Below are positions 17,422-27,054 of a stretch of DNA of 38,423 nt, piece by piece. Each line of letters starts with the position of its first letter. Positions within the stretch are counted from its first letter, which is position 1. This DNA comes from Prochlorococcus sp. AG-424-M03. Its GTDB lineage: Bacteria > Cyanobacteriota > Cyanobacteriia > PCC-6307 > Cyanobiaceae. The stretch spans positions 1 to 38,423 of the forward strand of contig QCNH01000005.1 of assembly GCA_003213275.1 (NCBI GenBank), written 5' to 3'. The position numbers and the translations under genes are program-made. The notes beneath the pieces are model-generated. The model did not search any database. It was not told the origin of the DNA and saw only the letters and a list, made by a program, of their open reading frames with translations.

Positions 17422-17988
17422 GTGGAATTATCAAATCTTAATATCAAAAATGGTCTATGTATATCCCTTGGAGCAAATATTGATAGTAAATTCGGAAGCC
17501 CTTTTGAGTCTTTATTAATTTGCAAACCAAAAGTAGAAGAAATAATAAAAGAGTGGGGAGATCATTGCAACAAAAAAAAAGAAGAAAAAAGAAAATTTCA
17601 TGCAAACTTTTTTTGGTCTTCAATTTATGAGACCTTACCTCATGGAGTTGAAAATGAGCAGCCAAATTATTTAAATACTCTATTGCTTATAAAAAGTAAT
17701 TCTTTTCCAAAACCATCAAATAAAAAGGCGAAATTACTTTTAAAAGAGCTAAAAAAATTAGAGATATTTTTCGGACGAGAAAAAACGCCAAAGGGTAAGA
17801 AATGGCTATCAAGATGTCTCGATTTAGATATTCTCTGGTGGGAAGATTTTTATACGGTTGACGAGGAATTAACATTACCTCACCCTAGATTCATGAATCG
17901 GAATTTCGTTATTACGCCACTATCTGAGATCTTAAGTAGAAGCCAAAAAATCAAAAAGTTTGATGACCCAAAATGGCCTATTAAATAA
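17422..17988 (+). CDS. folK: HPPK, 2-amino-4-hydroxy-6-hydroxymethyldihydropteridine diphosphokinase
   Basis: A folate-pathway enzyme that transfers pyrophosphate from ATP to hydroxymethyl-dihydropterin. Recognised by ISLGANIDS at the N-terminus, a central SSIYETLP....QPNYLNTLL segment, [12 protein letters not shown], then the HPPK signature [10 protein letters not shown] and [19 protein letters not shown]. The start is uncertain: no ATG is available; GTG at 17422 gives 188 residues and TTG at 17410 gives 192. I chose the GTG because the earlier residues (LFFV) add nothing conserved. A -10-like TATAGAAT at 17389-17396 would place transcription start close to either codon. It is divergent from chlD over fewer than 50 bp. 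Confidence 0.9.
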   Translation: MELSNLNIKNGLCISLGANIDSKFGSPFESLLICKPKVEEIIKEWGDHCNKKKEEKRKFHANFFWSSIYETLPHGVENEQPNYLNTLLLIKSNSFPKPSNKKAKLLLKELKKLEIFFGREKTPKGKKWLSRCLDLDILWWEDFYTVDEELTLPHPRFMNRNFVITPLSEILSRSQKIKKFDDPKWPIK

Positions 17989-18035
17989 TTTACAAAACCA
18001 AAAAATAACTGTTAGGCTATTTTTATTTAAAAATT

Positions 18036-18599
18036 ATGGGCAATAAAAACCTTATAAAAAGATCCATTTTTAAAGAAAAAATATCTGAGTTAAAATCTAA
18101 AAAATTTAGTTTCGAAATAAATAGAATTCAGCTTCCAAATGGACATGAAGGGGAATATGGATACATTAAGCATCCCGGCGCTGCCCTAGCCGTACCTATT
18201 ACAAAAGACAATAAAGTTATCATTCTTCGGCAATATAGATTTGCTGTTTCTAGGTATTTATTAGAATTTCCAGCAGGTACATTAGAAATAGGCGAAACAC
18301 CTCTTAATTCAATTAAAAGAGAAATACAAGAAGAGACTGGATTTAGTGCGAACAAATGGGATGAACTAGGAACTCTTGTCCCTGCTCCTGGTTATGCAGA
18401 TGAAGAAATTTATTTGTTTTTAGCGCGGGATTTGAGCAAACTAAATTCCGAGGTTAAAGGAGATTTAGATGAAGATATAGAAGTATTAATTTTAGATCCA
18501 TACGAACTAGATAATCTTATTTCTAGTGGGGATGAAATTCTTGACGCAAAAACTGTGACAGCTTGGTTCAGAGCTAAACAATTGTTAGATAATTTATGA
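18036..18599 (+). CDS. Nudix hydrolase, ADP-ribose pyrophosphatase-like
   Basis: A 187-residue Nudix enzyme that hydrolyses nucleoside diphosphate linked compounds. The Nudix box is complete at residues 81-103: G81, E87, then REIQEETGF (95-103), matching GX5EX7REUXEEXGU. The preceding strand VIILRQYRFAVSRYLLEFPAG and the PAPGYADEEIYLFLA segment are typical of the ADP-ribose/ADP-sugar pyrophosphatase subgroup, so ADP-ribose is the likely substrate, though this is not certain. Its TGA stop overlaps the photolyase ATG by four bases (ATGA), indicating coupled translation, and an ADP-ribose housekeeper beside a repair gene makes sense. Confidence 0.9.
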   Translation: MGNKNLIKRSIFKEKISELKSKKFSFEINRIQLPNGHEGEYGYIKHPGAALAVPITKDNKVIILRQYRFAVSRYLLEFPAGTLEIGETPLNSIKREIQEETGFSANKWDELGTLVPAPGYADEEIYLFLARDLSKLNSEVKGDLDEDIEVLILDPYELDNLISSGDEILDAKTVTAWFRAKQLLDNL

Positions 18600-20032
18600 A
18601 TAACCCTAGAATACTTTTTTGGCATCGAAAGGATTTAAGAATATTTGATAATCAAGCTTTAATCAAAGCATTCTCATTATCAAATGCTATTACTTCAACT
18701 TATATATTAGATAAAAATTACTCACACGATTTTAATGCAAATTCAAGAGCTTGGTTTCTAGGAAATTCGCTTCAAGAATTAGGAAATAATTGGAAAAAAA
18801 TGGGAAGTAGACTCGTTATAGAAGAAGGAGATCCGGTATTAATAATCCCTCAATTAGCAAAGACAATAGATGCTAAATTTGTTTTTTGGAATAAATCAAT
18901 TGAACCTTATGAGGTTAATCGAGATTTACAAATAAAACAAAATTTAAAAGAAAAAAATATTCAAGTTATTGATTCTTGGGATCACTTATTAGTAGAGCCT
19001 CTAAAAATATTTTCAGGGAATAATAAACCTTATTCAGTTTATGGACCTTTTTATAAAAACCTTAAATCAAAAATGAATTTATTAGGTTCATATGATCAAT
19101 ATAAAGTTATTTTCCGGTTTAAAGATATAGATAATAAAATTAAAGAAAATAAGACAATAAATTCATCTGATTCAGTTCTAAAGAAATTTCTCAAAAATAT
19201 CAACTTTACTGGTTCGAATATTTGTCCATGTAGACCTGGTGAGAATGCTGCAGAAACATTATTAGAAAACTTCATTAACGACAAAAAAATATATTCTTAC
19301 AATTCTGCAAGAGATTTACCTTCCCATAATGGGACATCTTTTTTAAGTGCATCTCTGAGATTCGGTACCATCAGCATTAGAAAAGTTTGGAATGCCACAT
19401 TAAATTTAAATTCAGATTTTGAAAATCATGAAAATTCCTTATCAATTGAAACTTGGCAAAAAGAACTTGTTTGGCGTGAATTTTATCAACATTGCTTATT
19501 CCATTTCCCAGAGCTAGAGAAAGGTCCATATAGAAAAAAATGGGATCAATTTCCTTGGCAAAACAATAATGAATATTTTCAGCATTGGAGTAACGGCGAG
19601 ACTGGTGTACCTATAGTTGATGCTGCAATGCGTCAACTAAATAGTACTGGGTGGATGCATAACAGATGTCGAATGATAGTCGCTTCATTTCTAGTAAAAG
19701 ATCTTATATGCAGTTGGCAAATGGGCGAGAAAAAATTTATGGAGACGTTGGTTGATGGAGACTTAGCCGCAAATAATGGTGGATGGCAGTGGAGCGCTAG
19801 TAGCGGAATGGATCCAAAACCACTGAGAATTTTTAATCCATATACTCAAGCAAAAAAATTTGATCCTATTTGTGAATATATAAAATCTTGGATTCCTGAA
19901 TTATCTAAAGTGTCAAATTCAGACCTATTAAATGGGGAGATATCTAATTTAGAAAAAAATAATTATTCAAAACCTATTATCAATCACAACATACAACAAA
20001 GATTATTTAAATCACTTTATGCTGAAATTTGA
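18596..20032 (+). CDS. phrA: Class I CPD photolyase
   Basis: A 478-residue flavoprotein that repairs UV-induced cyclobutane pyrimidine dimers using blue light. The N-terminal antenna domain starts RILFWHRKDLRIFDN. The FAD-binding C-terminal domain has WQKELVWREFYQHCL, then GVPIVDAAMRQLNSTGWMHN and RCRMIVASFLVKDL, and ends with LAANNGGWQWSASSGMDP and LRIFNPYTQAKKFDP, all strongly conserved. Length is close to the Synechococcus elongatus enzyme (484), whose antenna is 8-hydroxydeazaflavin; the subclass suggests the same antenna here, which is inference. It overlaps the Nudix gene by 4 bp upstream and the aminotransferase gene by 16 bp tail to tail. Confidence 0.95.
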   Translation: MNNPRILFWHRKDLRIFDNQALIKAFSLSNAITSTYILDKNYSHDFNANSRAWFLGNSLQELGNNWKKMGSRLVIEEGDPVLIIPQLAKTIDAKFVFWNKSIEPYEVNRDLQIKQNLKEKNIQVIDSWDHLLVEPLKIFSGNNKPYSVYGPFYKNLKSKMNLLGSYDQYKVIFRFKDIDNKIKENKTINSSDSVLKKFLKNINFTGSNICPCRPGENAAETLLENFINDKKIYSYNSARDLPSHNGTSFLSASLRFGTISIRKVWNATLNLNSDFENHENSLSIETWQKELVWREFYQHCLFHFPELEKGPYRKKWDQFPWQNNNEYFQHWSNGETGVPIVDAAMRQLNSTGWMHNRCRMIVASFLVKDLICSWQMGEKKFMETLVDGDLAANNGGWQWSASSGMDPKPLRIFNPYTQAKKFDPICEYIKSWIPELSKVSNSDLLNGEISNLEKNNYSKPIINHNIQQRLFKSLYAEI

Positions 20033-21222
20033 ATTTCCTCTATGCAATTTTTTAAAACTTTATTGAAATTTTCTGCTACATAAACTTGCTCTTCATAAGA
20101 AATTTCTGGAAACATTGGAAGACTAAGAACTTCCGTACAAATTCTCTCTGTATTTATAAGTTTTGTTCTAGAAAAATTTTTATTTTTGTAAGCTATTTGT
20201 GCATGTATTGGAATTGGGTAATAAATAATTGAGTTAATACCTTTTTCAAAAAGTTGTTGTTTTACCAAATTCCTTAAGGAATAGTATTGTTTGCAATCAA
20301 TATCAAATAAATTTAAACAATCTTCATTTAAAAAATATTTATCGTTTCTTAATTTAATGACAAATTGATTCCAAGAATGAGAAATTGAATCAGAGCTAAT
20401 TTTAGGAAAACTAATAAATGGATTTTTTTCTAATAAATGAAAGTAATTAGAAGCAATTTTTTGGCGATTATTAATCCACTCAGAAATATATTTAATTTTG
20501 ATATTTAATATGGCAGCTTGAATGGTATCAAGTCTGCTGTTATATCCAATTTGAGTATGGTGATATCTTATTGGGCTACCATGAACAGCTAGTTCTCTAA
20601 TTTTTTTGGCAATCTTCTGATCAGATGTTGTAACTGCTCCACCATCTCCAGCAGCTCCTAAATTCTTGGTAGGGAAAAAGCTAAAACAACCTATATCTCC
20701 GATACTACCAACTTTAGAATTTTCCCACATTGTGCATGTTGCCTGAGCACAATCTTCGATTACTTTTAAGCCATATTTATTGGCCAATGATTTTATTGAG
20801 GTCATATCCACTGCATTTCCAAATAGATGAACCGGCATAATTGCCTTGGTATTAGAATTTATTTCTTGTTCTATTAGTTCAGTATTAATGAGATAAGTTT
20901 CAGGATCTATATCTACTAAAATAGGATTAGCGCCAACTGCACTAATAGCTTCTGCAGTCGCAAAAAAGCTAAAAGATGAGGTAATAACTTCGTCACCCAC
21001 ACCAATATCTAATGCACGTAAAGCTAACACTAGAGCATCGGTTCCACTGTTACATCCAATAGTATTTTCAACACCAATCAGATTAGAAAAACTCTCCTCA
21101 AATTTGGCAATCTCTTTTCCTCCAATATACTGGCCCCCTTTTAAAACTTTAAAAACCTCACTCTCAATTTCAGAGCCAATTTGTTGGTACTGCCTATTTA
21201 AAGTAAAGGGAGGTATCTGCAT
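20017..21222 (-). CDS. DegT/DnrJ/EryC1/StrS-type PLP sugar aminotransferase
   Basis: A 401-residue fold-type I aminotransferase that transfers an amino group to a nucleotide-linked keto-sugar for surface polysaccharide. Visible features: GCNSGTDALVLALRAL (substrate/PLP loop, 56-71), VIEDCAQATC (the Asp that holds the PLP pyridine), SFFPTKNLGAAGDGG with the PLP Lys186, and YNSRLDTIQAAIL. Closest recognisable kin are WbpE/WlbC-like UDP-acetamido-keto-sugar aminotransferases, but the substrate cannot be assigned. The ~30-residue stretch after residue 320 (CKQYYSLRNLVKQ) looks like an insertion or variable loop. No other sugar-nucleotide genes flank it. ATG start. Confidence 0.9.
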   Translation of the reverse strand: MQIPPFTLNRQYQQIGSEIESEVFKVLKGGQYIGGKEIAKFEESFSNLIGVENTIGCNSGTDALVLALRALDIGVGDEVITSSFSFFATAEAISAVGANPILVDIDPETYLINTELIEQEINSNTKAIMPVHLFGNAVDMTSIKSLANKYGLKVIEDCAQATCTMWENSKVGSIGDIGCFSFFPTKNLGAAGDGGAVTTSDQKIAKKIRELAVHGSPIRYHHTQIGYNSRLDTIQAAILNIKIKYISEWINNRQKIASNYFHLLEKNPFISFPKISSDSISHSWNQFVIKLRNDKYFLNEDCLNLFDIDCKQYYSLRNLVKQQLFEKGINSIIYYPIPIHAQIAYKNKNFSRTKLINTERICTEVLSLPMFPEISYEEQVYVAENFNKVLKNCIEEIQISA

Positions 21223-21275
21223 AGTGAATATATTAACCCTAAACCATATTTCTATGGGTAAAAAAACATTTTAAT

Positions 21276-21869
21276 TCATTTAAACCAACTCGGTTCTTTA
21301 CCAGGACTCCATTTAATATTGCAACCTAAAGACGGCATCTGATTTGAAGGATAAGAATTATCATTATTCAAATCTCTTACAGCAGAGCACAAATCTTCAC
21401 CAGACAGAGGGATATTATTACCTGGTCTACTATCATCTAATTGGCCATGATAATACAATAAAAAATTATGATCTCCTTCATTTGAAAAAAGATAAAAATC
21501 TGGGGTGCAAGCCGCTTTTAACTCCTTAGCAAAATTTTGATTTTCATCATATAGATAAGGGAAACTCCATCCCTGTGATTGTGCTTGTAATCTCAAATTT
21601 TCAGGAGAATCTGAAGGGTGAGTGACAATATCATTACTAGAAATTGCAACTGTTTGAACTGTATTCTCAAGATCTTTAGTTAAGGTGAAAATTTGATTCT
21701 CAATATATTTAACAAATGGGCAATGGGCACAAATAAACATTAAAAGTAAATGCCGATTATCTAGATTATGAGAATTAAAATATTCATTATTTAAAGAATT
21801 AGCATTTAACATTTCGAAATAAGGTAATTTAAACCCTAATTCCAAAACCATAGAATTTGTTCTGACCAT
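21276..21869 (-). CDS. Thioredoxin-fold (redoxin, AhpC/TSA-like) protein
   Basis: A 197-residue soluble protein with a thioredoxin fold. The active-site motif is FICAHCPFVKYIE, a CxxC (Cys-Ala-His-Cys) placed as in the redoxin family, followed by VAISSNDIVTHPSDSPENL and SFPYLYDENQNFAKEL. ACTPDFYLF contains the cis-Pro that sits against the active site. The C-terminus ends with LGCNIKWSPGKEPSWF, a tail shared by this widely distributed 'thioredoxin family protein' group. It probably acts as a thiol reductase or peroxiredoxin-like enzyme in the cytosol; no signal peptide is visible. A second in-frame ATG six codons in is an alternative start. It follows 53 bp upstream of the aminotransferase on the same strand. 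Confidence 0.85.
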   Translation of the reverse strand: MVRTNSMVLELGFKLPYFEMLNANSLNNEYFNSHNLDNRHLLLMFICAHCPFVKYIENQIFTLTKDLENTVQTVAISSNDIVTHPSDSPENLRLQAQSQGWSFPYLYDENQNFAKELKAACTPDFYLFSNEGDHNFLLYYHGQLDDSRPGNNIPLSGEDLCSAVRDLNNDNSYPSNQMPSLGCNIKWSPGKEPSWFK

Positions 21870-21974
21870 GTAAAAGTAAAAATATTCTTTGATATTTGAA
21901 AATTATTGTATATTTGCAGTAATCCGTAAAGATAGGTACTTTTATATAGGAGAATAATAGAAATAAGAAACAAA

Positions 21975-22757
21975 ATGCTTCTAAATCTAACTGGCAAAAA
22001 AATTCTTGTTACAGGAATTGCCAACAATCGTTCAATAGCATGGGGTATTGCTCAACAACTTTCAAAAGCTGGCGCAGAACTTGGAATCACATATTTGCCT
22101 GATGAAAAGGGAAGATTCGAATCTAAAGTTAGAGAACTAACTGAACCATTAAACCCATCGTTATTTTTGCCTCTTGATGTTCAAAATCCAGCTCAAATAG
22201 AAGAAATCTTTAAAAATATAAAAAATAATTGGGGGCAAATTGACGGATTAGTTCACTGCTTAGCATTTGCAGGACGCGACGAATTGATTGGAGATTATAG
22301 TGCAACCACTTCAGAGGGTTTTGATAGGGCTCTTAACATAAGTGCGTATTCATTAGCACCTTTATGTAAAGCAGCAAAACCACTTTTTAGTGATGGTGCT
22401 GGAGTTGTCTCCTTAACTTATTTAGGTTCAGAGAGGGCGATTCCTAACTACAACGTAATGGGGGTTGCGAAAGCAGCTTTAGAAGCTTCAGTAAGATATC
22501 TTTCTGCAGAACTTGGTCCCGATAAACAAGTCAGAGTTAATGCAATAAGTGCTGGACCTATCAGAACACTTGCGAGTTCTGCTATAGGTGGCATTTTAGA
22601 TATGATTCACAATGTTGAAGAAAAAGCTCCTTTACGCAGAACAGTAACTCAAACAGAAGTAGGTAATACTGCTGCTTTTTTATTAAGTGATCTCTCTAGC
22701 GGCATTTCAGGACAAACAATTTATGTTGATGCGGGTTACTGCATTAATGGAATGTAA
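21975..22757 (+). CDS. fabI: Enoyl-[acyl-carrier-protein] reductase, NADH type
   Basis: A 260-residue short-chain dehydrogenase of type II fatty-acid synthesis that reduces enoyl-ACP in each elongation cycle. FabI traits: VTGIANNRSIAWGIAQ (the atypical nucleotide loop of FabI), LDVQNPAQIEEIF, VHCLAFAGRDEL, and the catalytic Tyr/Lys in NYNVMGVAKAALEASVRYL, followed by RVNAISAGPIRTLA and the C-terminal GISGQTIYVDAGY. Length is the family norm. ATG start, 105 bp from the divergent thioredoxin-like gene; AGGAGAATAAT upstream is too far from the ATG (about 25 bp) to be its ribosome-binding site and more likely contains a -10. hisB follows after 20 bp. Confidence 0.96.
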   Translation: MLLNLTGKKILVTGIANNRSIAWGIAQQLSKAGAELGITYLPDEKGRFESKVRELTEPLNPSLFLPLDVQNPAQIEEIFKNIKNNWGQIDGLVHCLAFAGRDELIGDYSATTSEGFDRALNISAYSLAPLCKAAKPLFSDGAGVVSLTYLGSERAIPNYNVMGVAKAALEASVRYLSAELGPDKQVRVNAISAGPIRTLASSAIGGILDMIHNVEEKAPLRRTVTQTEVGNTAAFLLSDLSSGISGQTIYVDAGYCINGM

Positions 22758-22777
22758 ACTAAATTTTTTGCATAAAC

Positions 22778-23383
22778 ATGTCATCTCTAAGGCAATCTGA
22801 AATAAAAAGAAAAACGAATGAAACAGATATTTCTGTATTTATAAACTTAGATGGAAATGGGATTTCAGAGATTGATACCGGGATACCATTCTTAGATCAT
22901 ATGCTTCATCAAATATCCAGTCATGGTTTATTCGATTTAAAAATAAAAGCAATTGGAGATACCCATATTGATGATCATCATACAAATGAAGATGTAGGAA
23001 TTGCATTAGGCAAAGCATTTTCAAAAGCCTTGGGAGAAAGAAAAGGAATCAGCAGATTTGGACATTTCTTTGCACCATTAGATGAAGCATTAGTTCAAGT
23101 CACTTTAGACTGCTCTGGAAGACCACATCTATCTTATGATCTTCAATTAAAAGCTCCTAGAATAGGAAATTATGATACTGAACTAGTAAGAGAGTTTTTT
23201 ATTGCCTTTGTAAATAACAGTGGTATTACTCTGCATATTAATCAAATACAAGGTAGTAATTCACATCATATAGTTGAGGCTTCCTTTAAAGCTTTTTCAA
23301 GAGCAATGAGAATGGCTACCGAAATAGATCTGAGAAGATCTGATTCAATTCCAAGCAGTAAAGGAATGCTAGAAAATCAATAA
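22778..23383 (+). CDS. hisB: Imidazoleglycerol-phosphate dehydratase
   Basis: A 201-residue monofunctional HisB, the sixth step of histidine synthesis. It has [20 protein letters not shown] at the N-terminus, the metal-binding [14 protein letters not shown], a [19 protein letters not shown] segment, and [19 protein letters not shown], the second Mn-binding site. Two HHxxE motifs are intact. Lacks the phosphatase domain found in E. coli HisB, as expected outside enterobacteria. It lies 20 bp after fabI on the same strand; no other his gene is in the window. Confidence 0.97.
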   Translation: MSSLRQSEIKRKTNETDISVFINLDGNGISEIDTGIPFLDHMLHQISSHGLFDLKIKAIGDTHIDDHHTNEDVGIALGKAFSKALGERKGISRFGHFFAPLDEALVQVTLDCSGRPHLSYDLQLKAPRIGNYDTELVREFFIAFVNNSGITLHINQIQGSNSHHIVEASFKAFSRAMRMATEIDLRRSDSIPSSKGMLENQ

Positions 23384-23454
23384 AATAGAAATTTTTAGAA
23401 TCAGCCACAATTCAGTTAATTTTTGGCGAAGATAGATATAGTAATTATTTTGTT

Positions 23455-24939
23455 GTGACTAATTTACAAGATAAAAAAATTGATAAAATTAAAAGTTTTA
23501 ATAAAGAAGATTGGTCTAGTGCTTATAAAAATGTAGAAAAGGAGCTAACGAAGGAACCTCTAACAATTAGCAAAGGTAAGAATATTAAAAGTTTAAATGG
23601 AACATTATTAAGAAATGGACCAGGGATATTAGAGAGAGGAGGACAATGGGTTCATCATCCATTTGATGGTGATGGTATGATTACAGCCATAAAATTCGAG
23701 AATGGTCAGCCATTCTTAACAAATAGATTTGTTAAAACTAAAGGTTATTTGGAAGAAGAAAAGATAAATAAATTTATATATAGAGGTGTATTTGGAACCC
23801 AAAAAAGTGGAGGAATCATAAATAACGCATTAGATCTTAAATTTAAGAATATCGCTAATACACATGTCGTTAAATTAGGAGATAAAATTCTCGCATTGTG
23901 GGAAGCAGCTGGGCCACATGCCTTGGATCCTGATAGTCTTGACACTATTGGTTTAACAACATTAAAAGGGGTACTCAAGCCTAACGAAGCATTCAGTGCT
24001 CATCCCAAAACAGACCTAAACTCAAATGCATCTTCAGAACTTCTAGTCACTTTTGGAGTACAAACTGGGCCAAAAAGTACCATTAGATTAATGGAATTTA
24101 GTAATGCTGGTGAAAACCCTGGAGAGCTCATTTTCGACAGAAAAGATACCTTTAATGGCTTTGCATTCCTTCATGATTTCGCAATTACAACTAATTGGGC
24201 AATATTCTTACAGAATGCTATCGATTTCAACCCTCTTCCATTTGTTATGGGCCAAAGAGGGGCAGCACAATGTTTAAGGTCTAATCCAAATAAAAAGGCA
24301 AAGTTTTTTATCATACCCAGAGAAAGTGGATTATTTAGAGGTCAGCCACCTTTGACAATCGATGCTCCAGAAGGATTCGTTTTTCATCATGTAAATGCAT
24401 TTGAAAAAGATTCAAAAATCATATTAGATAGTATTTTTTATGATGATTTCCCATCAGTTGGTCCAGACGAGAATTTTAGGGATATTGACTTTGATAAATA
24501 TCCAGAAGGAAAACTGAAAAGATCAACTATCGATCTAAAGAAAAAAACTAGTGAACTTGAAACTATAAGTGAACAATGTTGTGAATTTGCTGTTGTTAAT
24601 CCTAATAATTTAGGATTGACAGCAACTTTTAGTTGGATGGCAAGCACTTCTAAAAAGATAGGGAACGCTCCACTTCAAGCAATAAAAAAAATAAATTTAA
24701 TTTCAAAGGAAGAGATTTCTTGGTCAGCAGGTCCAAGTGGATTCGTAAGTGAACCAATTATGGTTCCATCAGAAAACTCTTCAAAAGAAGATGAAGGATT
24801 TTTATTTATTCTTCTATGGAACGGAGAACGAAGAGGAAGCGATTTAGTGATATTAGATGCAAAAGACTTAAAAGAATTAGCTGTTTATGAATTACCCATT
24901 TCAATTCCCCATGGCCTTCATGGATCTTGGGTTAATTGA
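23455..24939 (+). CDS. Carotenoid cleavage oxygenase (apocarotenoid 15,15'-oxygenase-like)
   Basis: A 494-residue seven-bladed propeller dioxygenase of the RPE65/CCD family. The four Fe2+-binding histidines are identifiable: His183 (SAHPKTD), His240 (FLHDFAIT), His311 or 312 (FHHVNAFE) and His486 (IPHGLHG). These positions are close to those of Synechocystis ACO (183, 238, 304, 484), and total length is similar (490), so an apocarotenoid oxygenase producing retinal is the best guess. The start is GTG at 23455, preceded by TATAGTAAT at 23437-23445 as a possible -10. It ends 2 bp from convergent rdgB. In Prochlorococcus retinal could serve a rhodopsin, but none is in the window. Confidence 0.9.
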   Translation: MTNLQDKKIDKIKSFNKEDWSSAYKNVEKELTKEPLTISKGKNIKSLNGTLLRNGPGILERGGQWVHHPFDGDGMITAIKFENGQPFLTNRFVKTKGYLEEEKINKFIYRGVFGTQKSGGIINNALDLKFKNIANTHVVKLGDKILALWEAAGPHALDPDSLDTIGLTTLKGVLKPNEAFSAHPKTDLNSNASSELLVTFGVQTGPKSTIRLMEFSNAGENPGELIFDRKDTFNGFAFLHDFAITTNWAIFLQNAIDFNPLPFVMGQRGAAQCLRSNPNKKAKFFIIPRESGLFRGQPPLTIDAPEGFVFHHVNAFEKDSKIILDSIFYDDFPSVGPDENFRDIDFDKYPEGKLKRSTIDLKKKTSELETISEQCCEFAVVNPNNLGLTATFSWMASTSKKIGNAPLQAIKKINLISKEEISWSAGPSGFVSEPIMVPSENSSKEDEGFLFILLWNGERRGSDLVILDAKDLKELAVYELPISIPHGLHGSWVN

Positions 24940-24941
24940 AT

Positions 24942-25517
24942 TTAAGAAAAAATTTCAATTAAATCCGGAATGATTTTTTTTAATGCTTTACCTCTATGAC
25001 TACAAGAATCTTTAATTTCATTATTCATTTCTGCGAAAGTTAATCTGGAAGAACTCTCCTCAAAAATCGGGTCATACCCAAACCCACCTTTTCCTCTCGG
25101 TTTTAAAATAATATTGCCATAACATTTAGCCTCAGATTCTATAATCACTTCAGCATTTGGGGAACAAACACAAATATTAGCAATAAAGAAAGCACTTCTA
25201 TTTTGAACCCCATCAAGTTCTTTTAAAACTCGTTCAATTCTCTTCTGATCATTTTCTGCATATCTTGATGAGTAAATGCCTGGTTTCCCATCTAATGCTT
25301 CAATACAAATTCCAGAATCATCTGCTATTGAGAAATTATTTGTTTTTCTCGAAACTTCACTCGCTTTTTTAATTGCATTATCTCTAAATGTCAGTCCATC
25401 CTCTTCAACCTCTAATGATTCTGGCTGAAGTAATAATTTACAATTAACGCCAGCCAGCAATTTCTTATATTCTTCAATTTTACCTTTATTCTTACTCGCT
25501 AAATATAAATTTTTCAT
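24942..25517 (-). CDS. rdgB: XTP/dITP diphosphatase (RdgB/HAM1 family)
   Basis: A 191-residue house-cleaning pyrophosphatase that hydrolyses dITP and XTP to keep deaminated purines out of DNA. Motifs: LASKNKGKIEEYKKLL (substrate loop SxNxGKxxE), FRDNAIKKASEVS, IADDSGICIEALDGKPGIYSSRYA (catalytic and metal-binding DDSG), GKGGFGYDPIF and FAEMNNEIKD..SHRGKAL. I chose the ATG at 25515-25517, where homology begins; a GTG/TTG-initiated frame 13 codons longer would overlap the upstream mutase gene. It follows that gene after 2 bp and likely shares its transcript. Confidence 0.94.
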   Translation of the reverse strand: MKNLYLASKNKGKIEEYKKLLAGVNCKLLLQPESLEVEEDGLTFRDNAIKKASEVSRKTNNFSIADDSGICIEALDGKPGIYSSRYAENDQKRIERVLKELDGVQNRSAFFIANICVCSPNAEVIIESEAKCYGNIILKPRGKGGFGYDPIFEESSSRLTFAEMNNEIKDSCSHRGKALKKIIPDLIEIFS

Positions 25518-25519
25518 CC

Positions 25520-26974
25520 TTATTTTCCTGCCAAATTTATAAATTCTTGTCCCCACTCTAATACCTCATCTAGATAAGATGCTTTTGGTGCTTCACAGTA
25601 CACCCTTAAAAGAGGTTCGGTTCCTGAAAACCTAAAAAGAAGCCAAAAATTTTTATTAATTCTCAATTTTATTCCATCAATCTTTGAGATACTTTTTAAC
25701 TTATGATTATTAATATTGTCAGGAATATTATGTATGATAAATTCTTTGACAGAATTTTTTTCTGACTGATTTGGAAATTTAATATCAATTCTTTTATAGA
25801 AACTTGGCCCAAAATCTTTTTGTATTTCATCTAAACTTTGATATAAATATTGAGATTTTGCAGCAATTCCATTTAATAAAACCATCGCTGCATATAAAGC
25901 ATCTCTTTCAGGCATAAATTCACCAAAACCAACCCCCCCAGATTCCTCACCTCCAATAAATATTTTCTCTTGAATCATTTTTTCAGCAATATATTTAAAG
26001 CCAACTGGAAGTTCAAAAACATCTCTATTTTGGCTTTCTGATATATTTTTAATAATATCTGAACCACTAACAGTCTTTAAAACTGGAAAAGAATTTTTTT
26101 TAATTTCACCCAAATAGCTAATAAAGTATGGGAGTAAATCTTGCGTACTAGAGTATCTTCCTTTTTCATCAATTGCGGCAATTCTGTCACCATCACCATC
26201 AAATATAATTCCTAGAGTTTTGACTTCATTTTTTGAATTTTTTAAAAGTATTTGATTTAAATCATCTAAATAATTTAAAAGAGGCTCAGGAGGATTGCCT
26301 CCAAAAAAAGGATCAGCATCTTTTCTGATTTCTGAAACAACGTCTAAATCATTAGAAGCAAAAATTTCAGCCATACAATTTGCTGCTGAACCATGCATAG
26401 AATCTACAAAAATTCTCATTTTCATTTTTTTCAATCTATTGGCAATAAAGTCAATATCAAAAAGGGATTTAATTCTATCCAGATGAAACTTCTTAATATC
26501 TACCAATTGATTAACACCCTCTATTTTTTCAATTGAATTTCCAAGCATTAATCTTTTTTCGATTTCACTTGTAAAAGATTCGTCAACAGAACATCCATTA
26601 AAGCTTTTTATTTTCAACCCCAGCCAATTATATGGATTATGACTTGCTGTAATTACTAACGCTCCTAGACAACCGACTTCTTTGGCATAGAAACTACAAG
26701 ATGGTGTTGTAACAAAGCTATTAGATAAGATCGGATCAAAACCGCATCCTCTTACAAAAGGAACTATTTGCTTGGCAAATTCACTTGCCATAAATCTACG
26801 ATCATATCCAATTACAATTTTCTTTGAATTAACTTCTTTATAGTATTGATAATGCAACTCCTGGCATGCAGCCACAACAACTCTTGAAAGATTGGATAAA
26901 TTAAAATCAAACCCAATTATTCCTCTCCACCCATCAGTTCCAAATTTTATATTATCTAACTTATCAGCTGTCAA
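25520..26974 (-). CDS. Phosphoglucomutase/phosphomannomutase (alpha-D-phosphohexomutase)
   Basis: A 484-residue phosphohexomutase that interconverts the 1- and 6-phosphates of hexoses, feeding glycogen or surface sugars. Four classic motifs: FGTDGWRGIIG (11-21), the phosphoserine loop ITASHNPYNWLG with Ser111, the Mg-binding DGDGDR, the sugar-binding GGEESGG, and the phosphate-binding RFSGTEPLLRVY near the C-terminus. Start is TTG at 26972-26974; no in-frame ATG precedes FGTDGWRG. It is divergent from the nuclease-like gene with 80 bp between, and leads rdgB. Glucose or mannose specificity cannot be decided from sequence alone. Confidence 0.93.
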   Translation of the reverse strand: MTADKLDNIKFGTDGWRGIIGFDFNLSNLSRVVVAACQELHYQYYKEVNSKKIVIGYDRRFMASEFAKQIVPFVRGCGFDPILSNSFVTTPSCSFYAKEVGCLGALVITASHNPYNWLGLKIKSFNGCSVDESFTSEIEKRLMLGNSIEKIEGVNQLVDIKKFHLDRIKSLFDIDFIANRLKKMKMRIFVDSMHGSAANCMAEIFASNDLDVVSEIRKDADPFFGGNPPEPLLNYLDDLNQILLKNSKNEVKTLGIIFDGDGDRIAAIDEKGRYSSTQDLLPYFISYLGEIKKNSFPVLKTVSGSDIIKNISESQNRDVFELPVGFKYIAEKMIQEKIFIGGEESGGVGFGEFMPERDALYAAMVLLNGIAAKSQYLYQSLDEIQKDFGPSFYKRIDIKFPNQSEKNSVKEFIIHNIPDNINNHKLKSISKIDGIKLRINKNFWLLFRFSGTEPLLRVYCEAPKASYLDEVLEWGQEFINLAGK

Positions 26975-27054
26975 ATTTTAAAGTTCCTTGATTTCTTCTA
27001 ACTATCTATATTAATTTATATAAGTAAATTTTAAAACCGCTTTTAAAAAATAAT

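Noticed and set aside
27035-27054. TTTTAAAA-CCGC-TTTTAAAA repeat before the nuclease-like gene
   Set aside because: Its A/T-only arms are self-complementary and expected by chance in this DNA; no further support.
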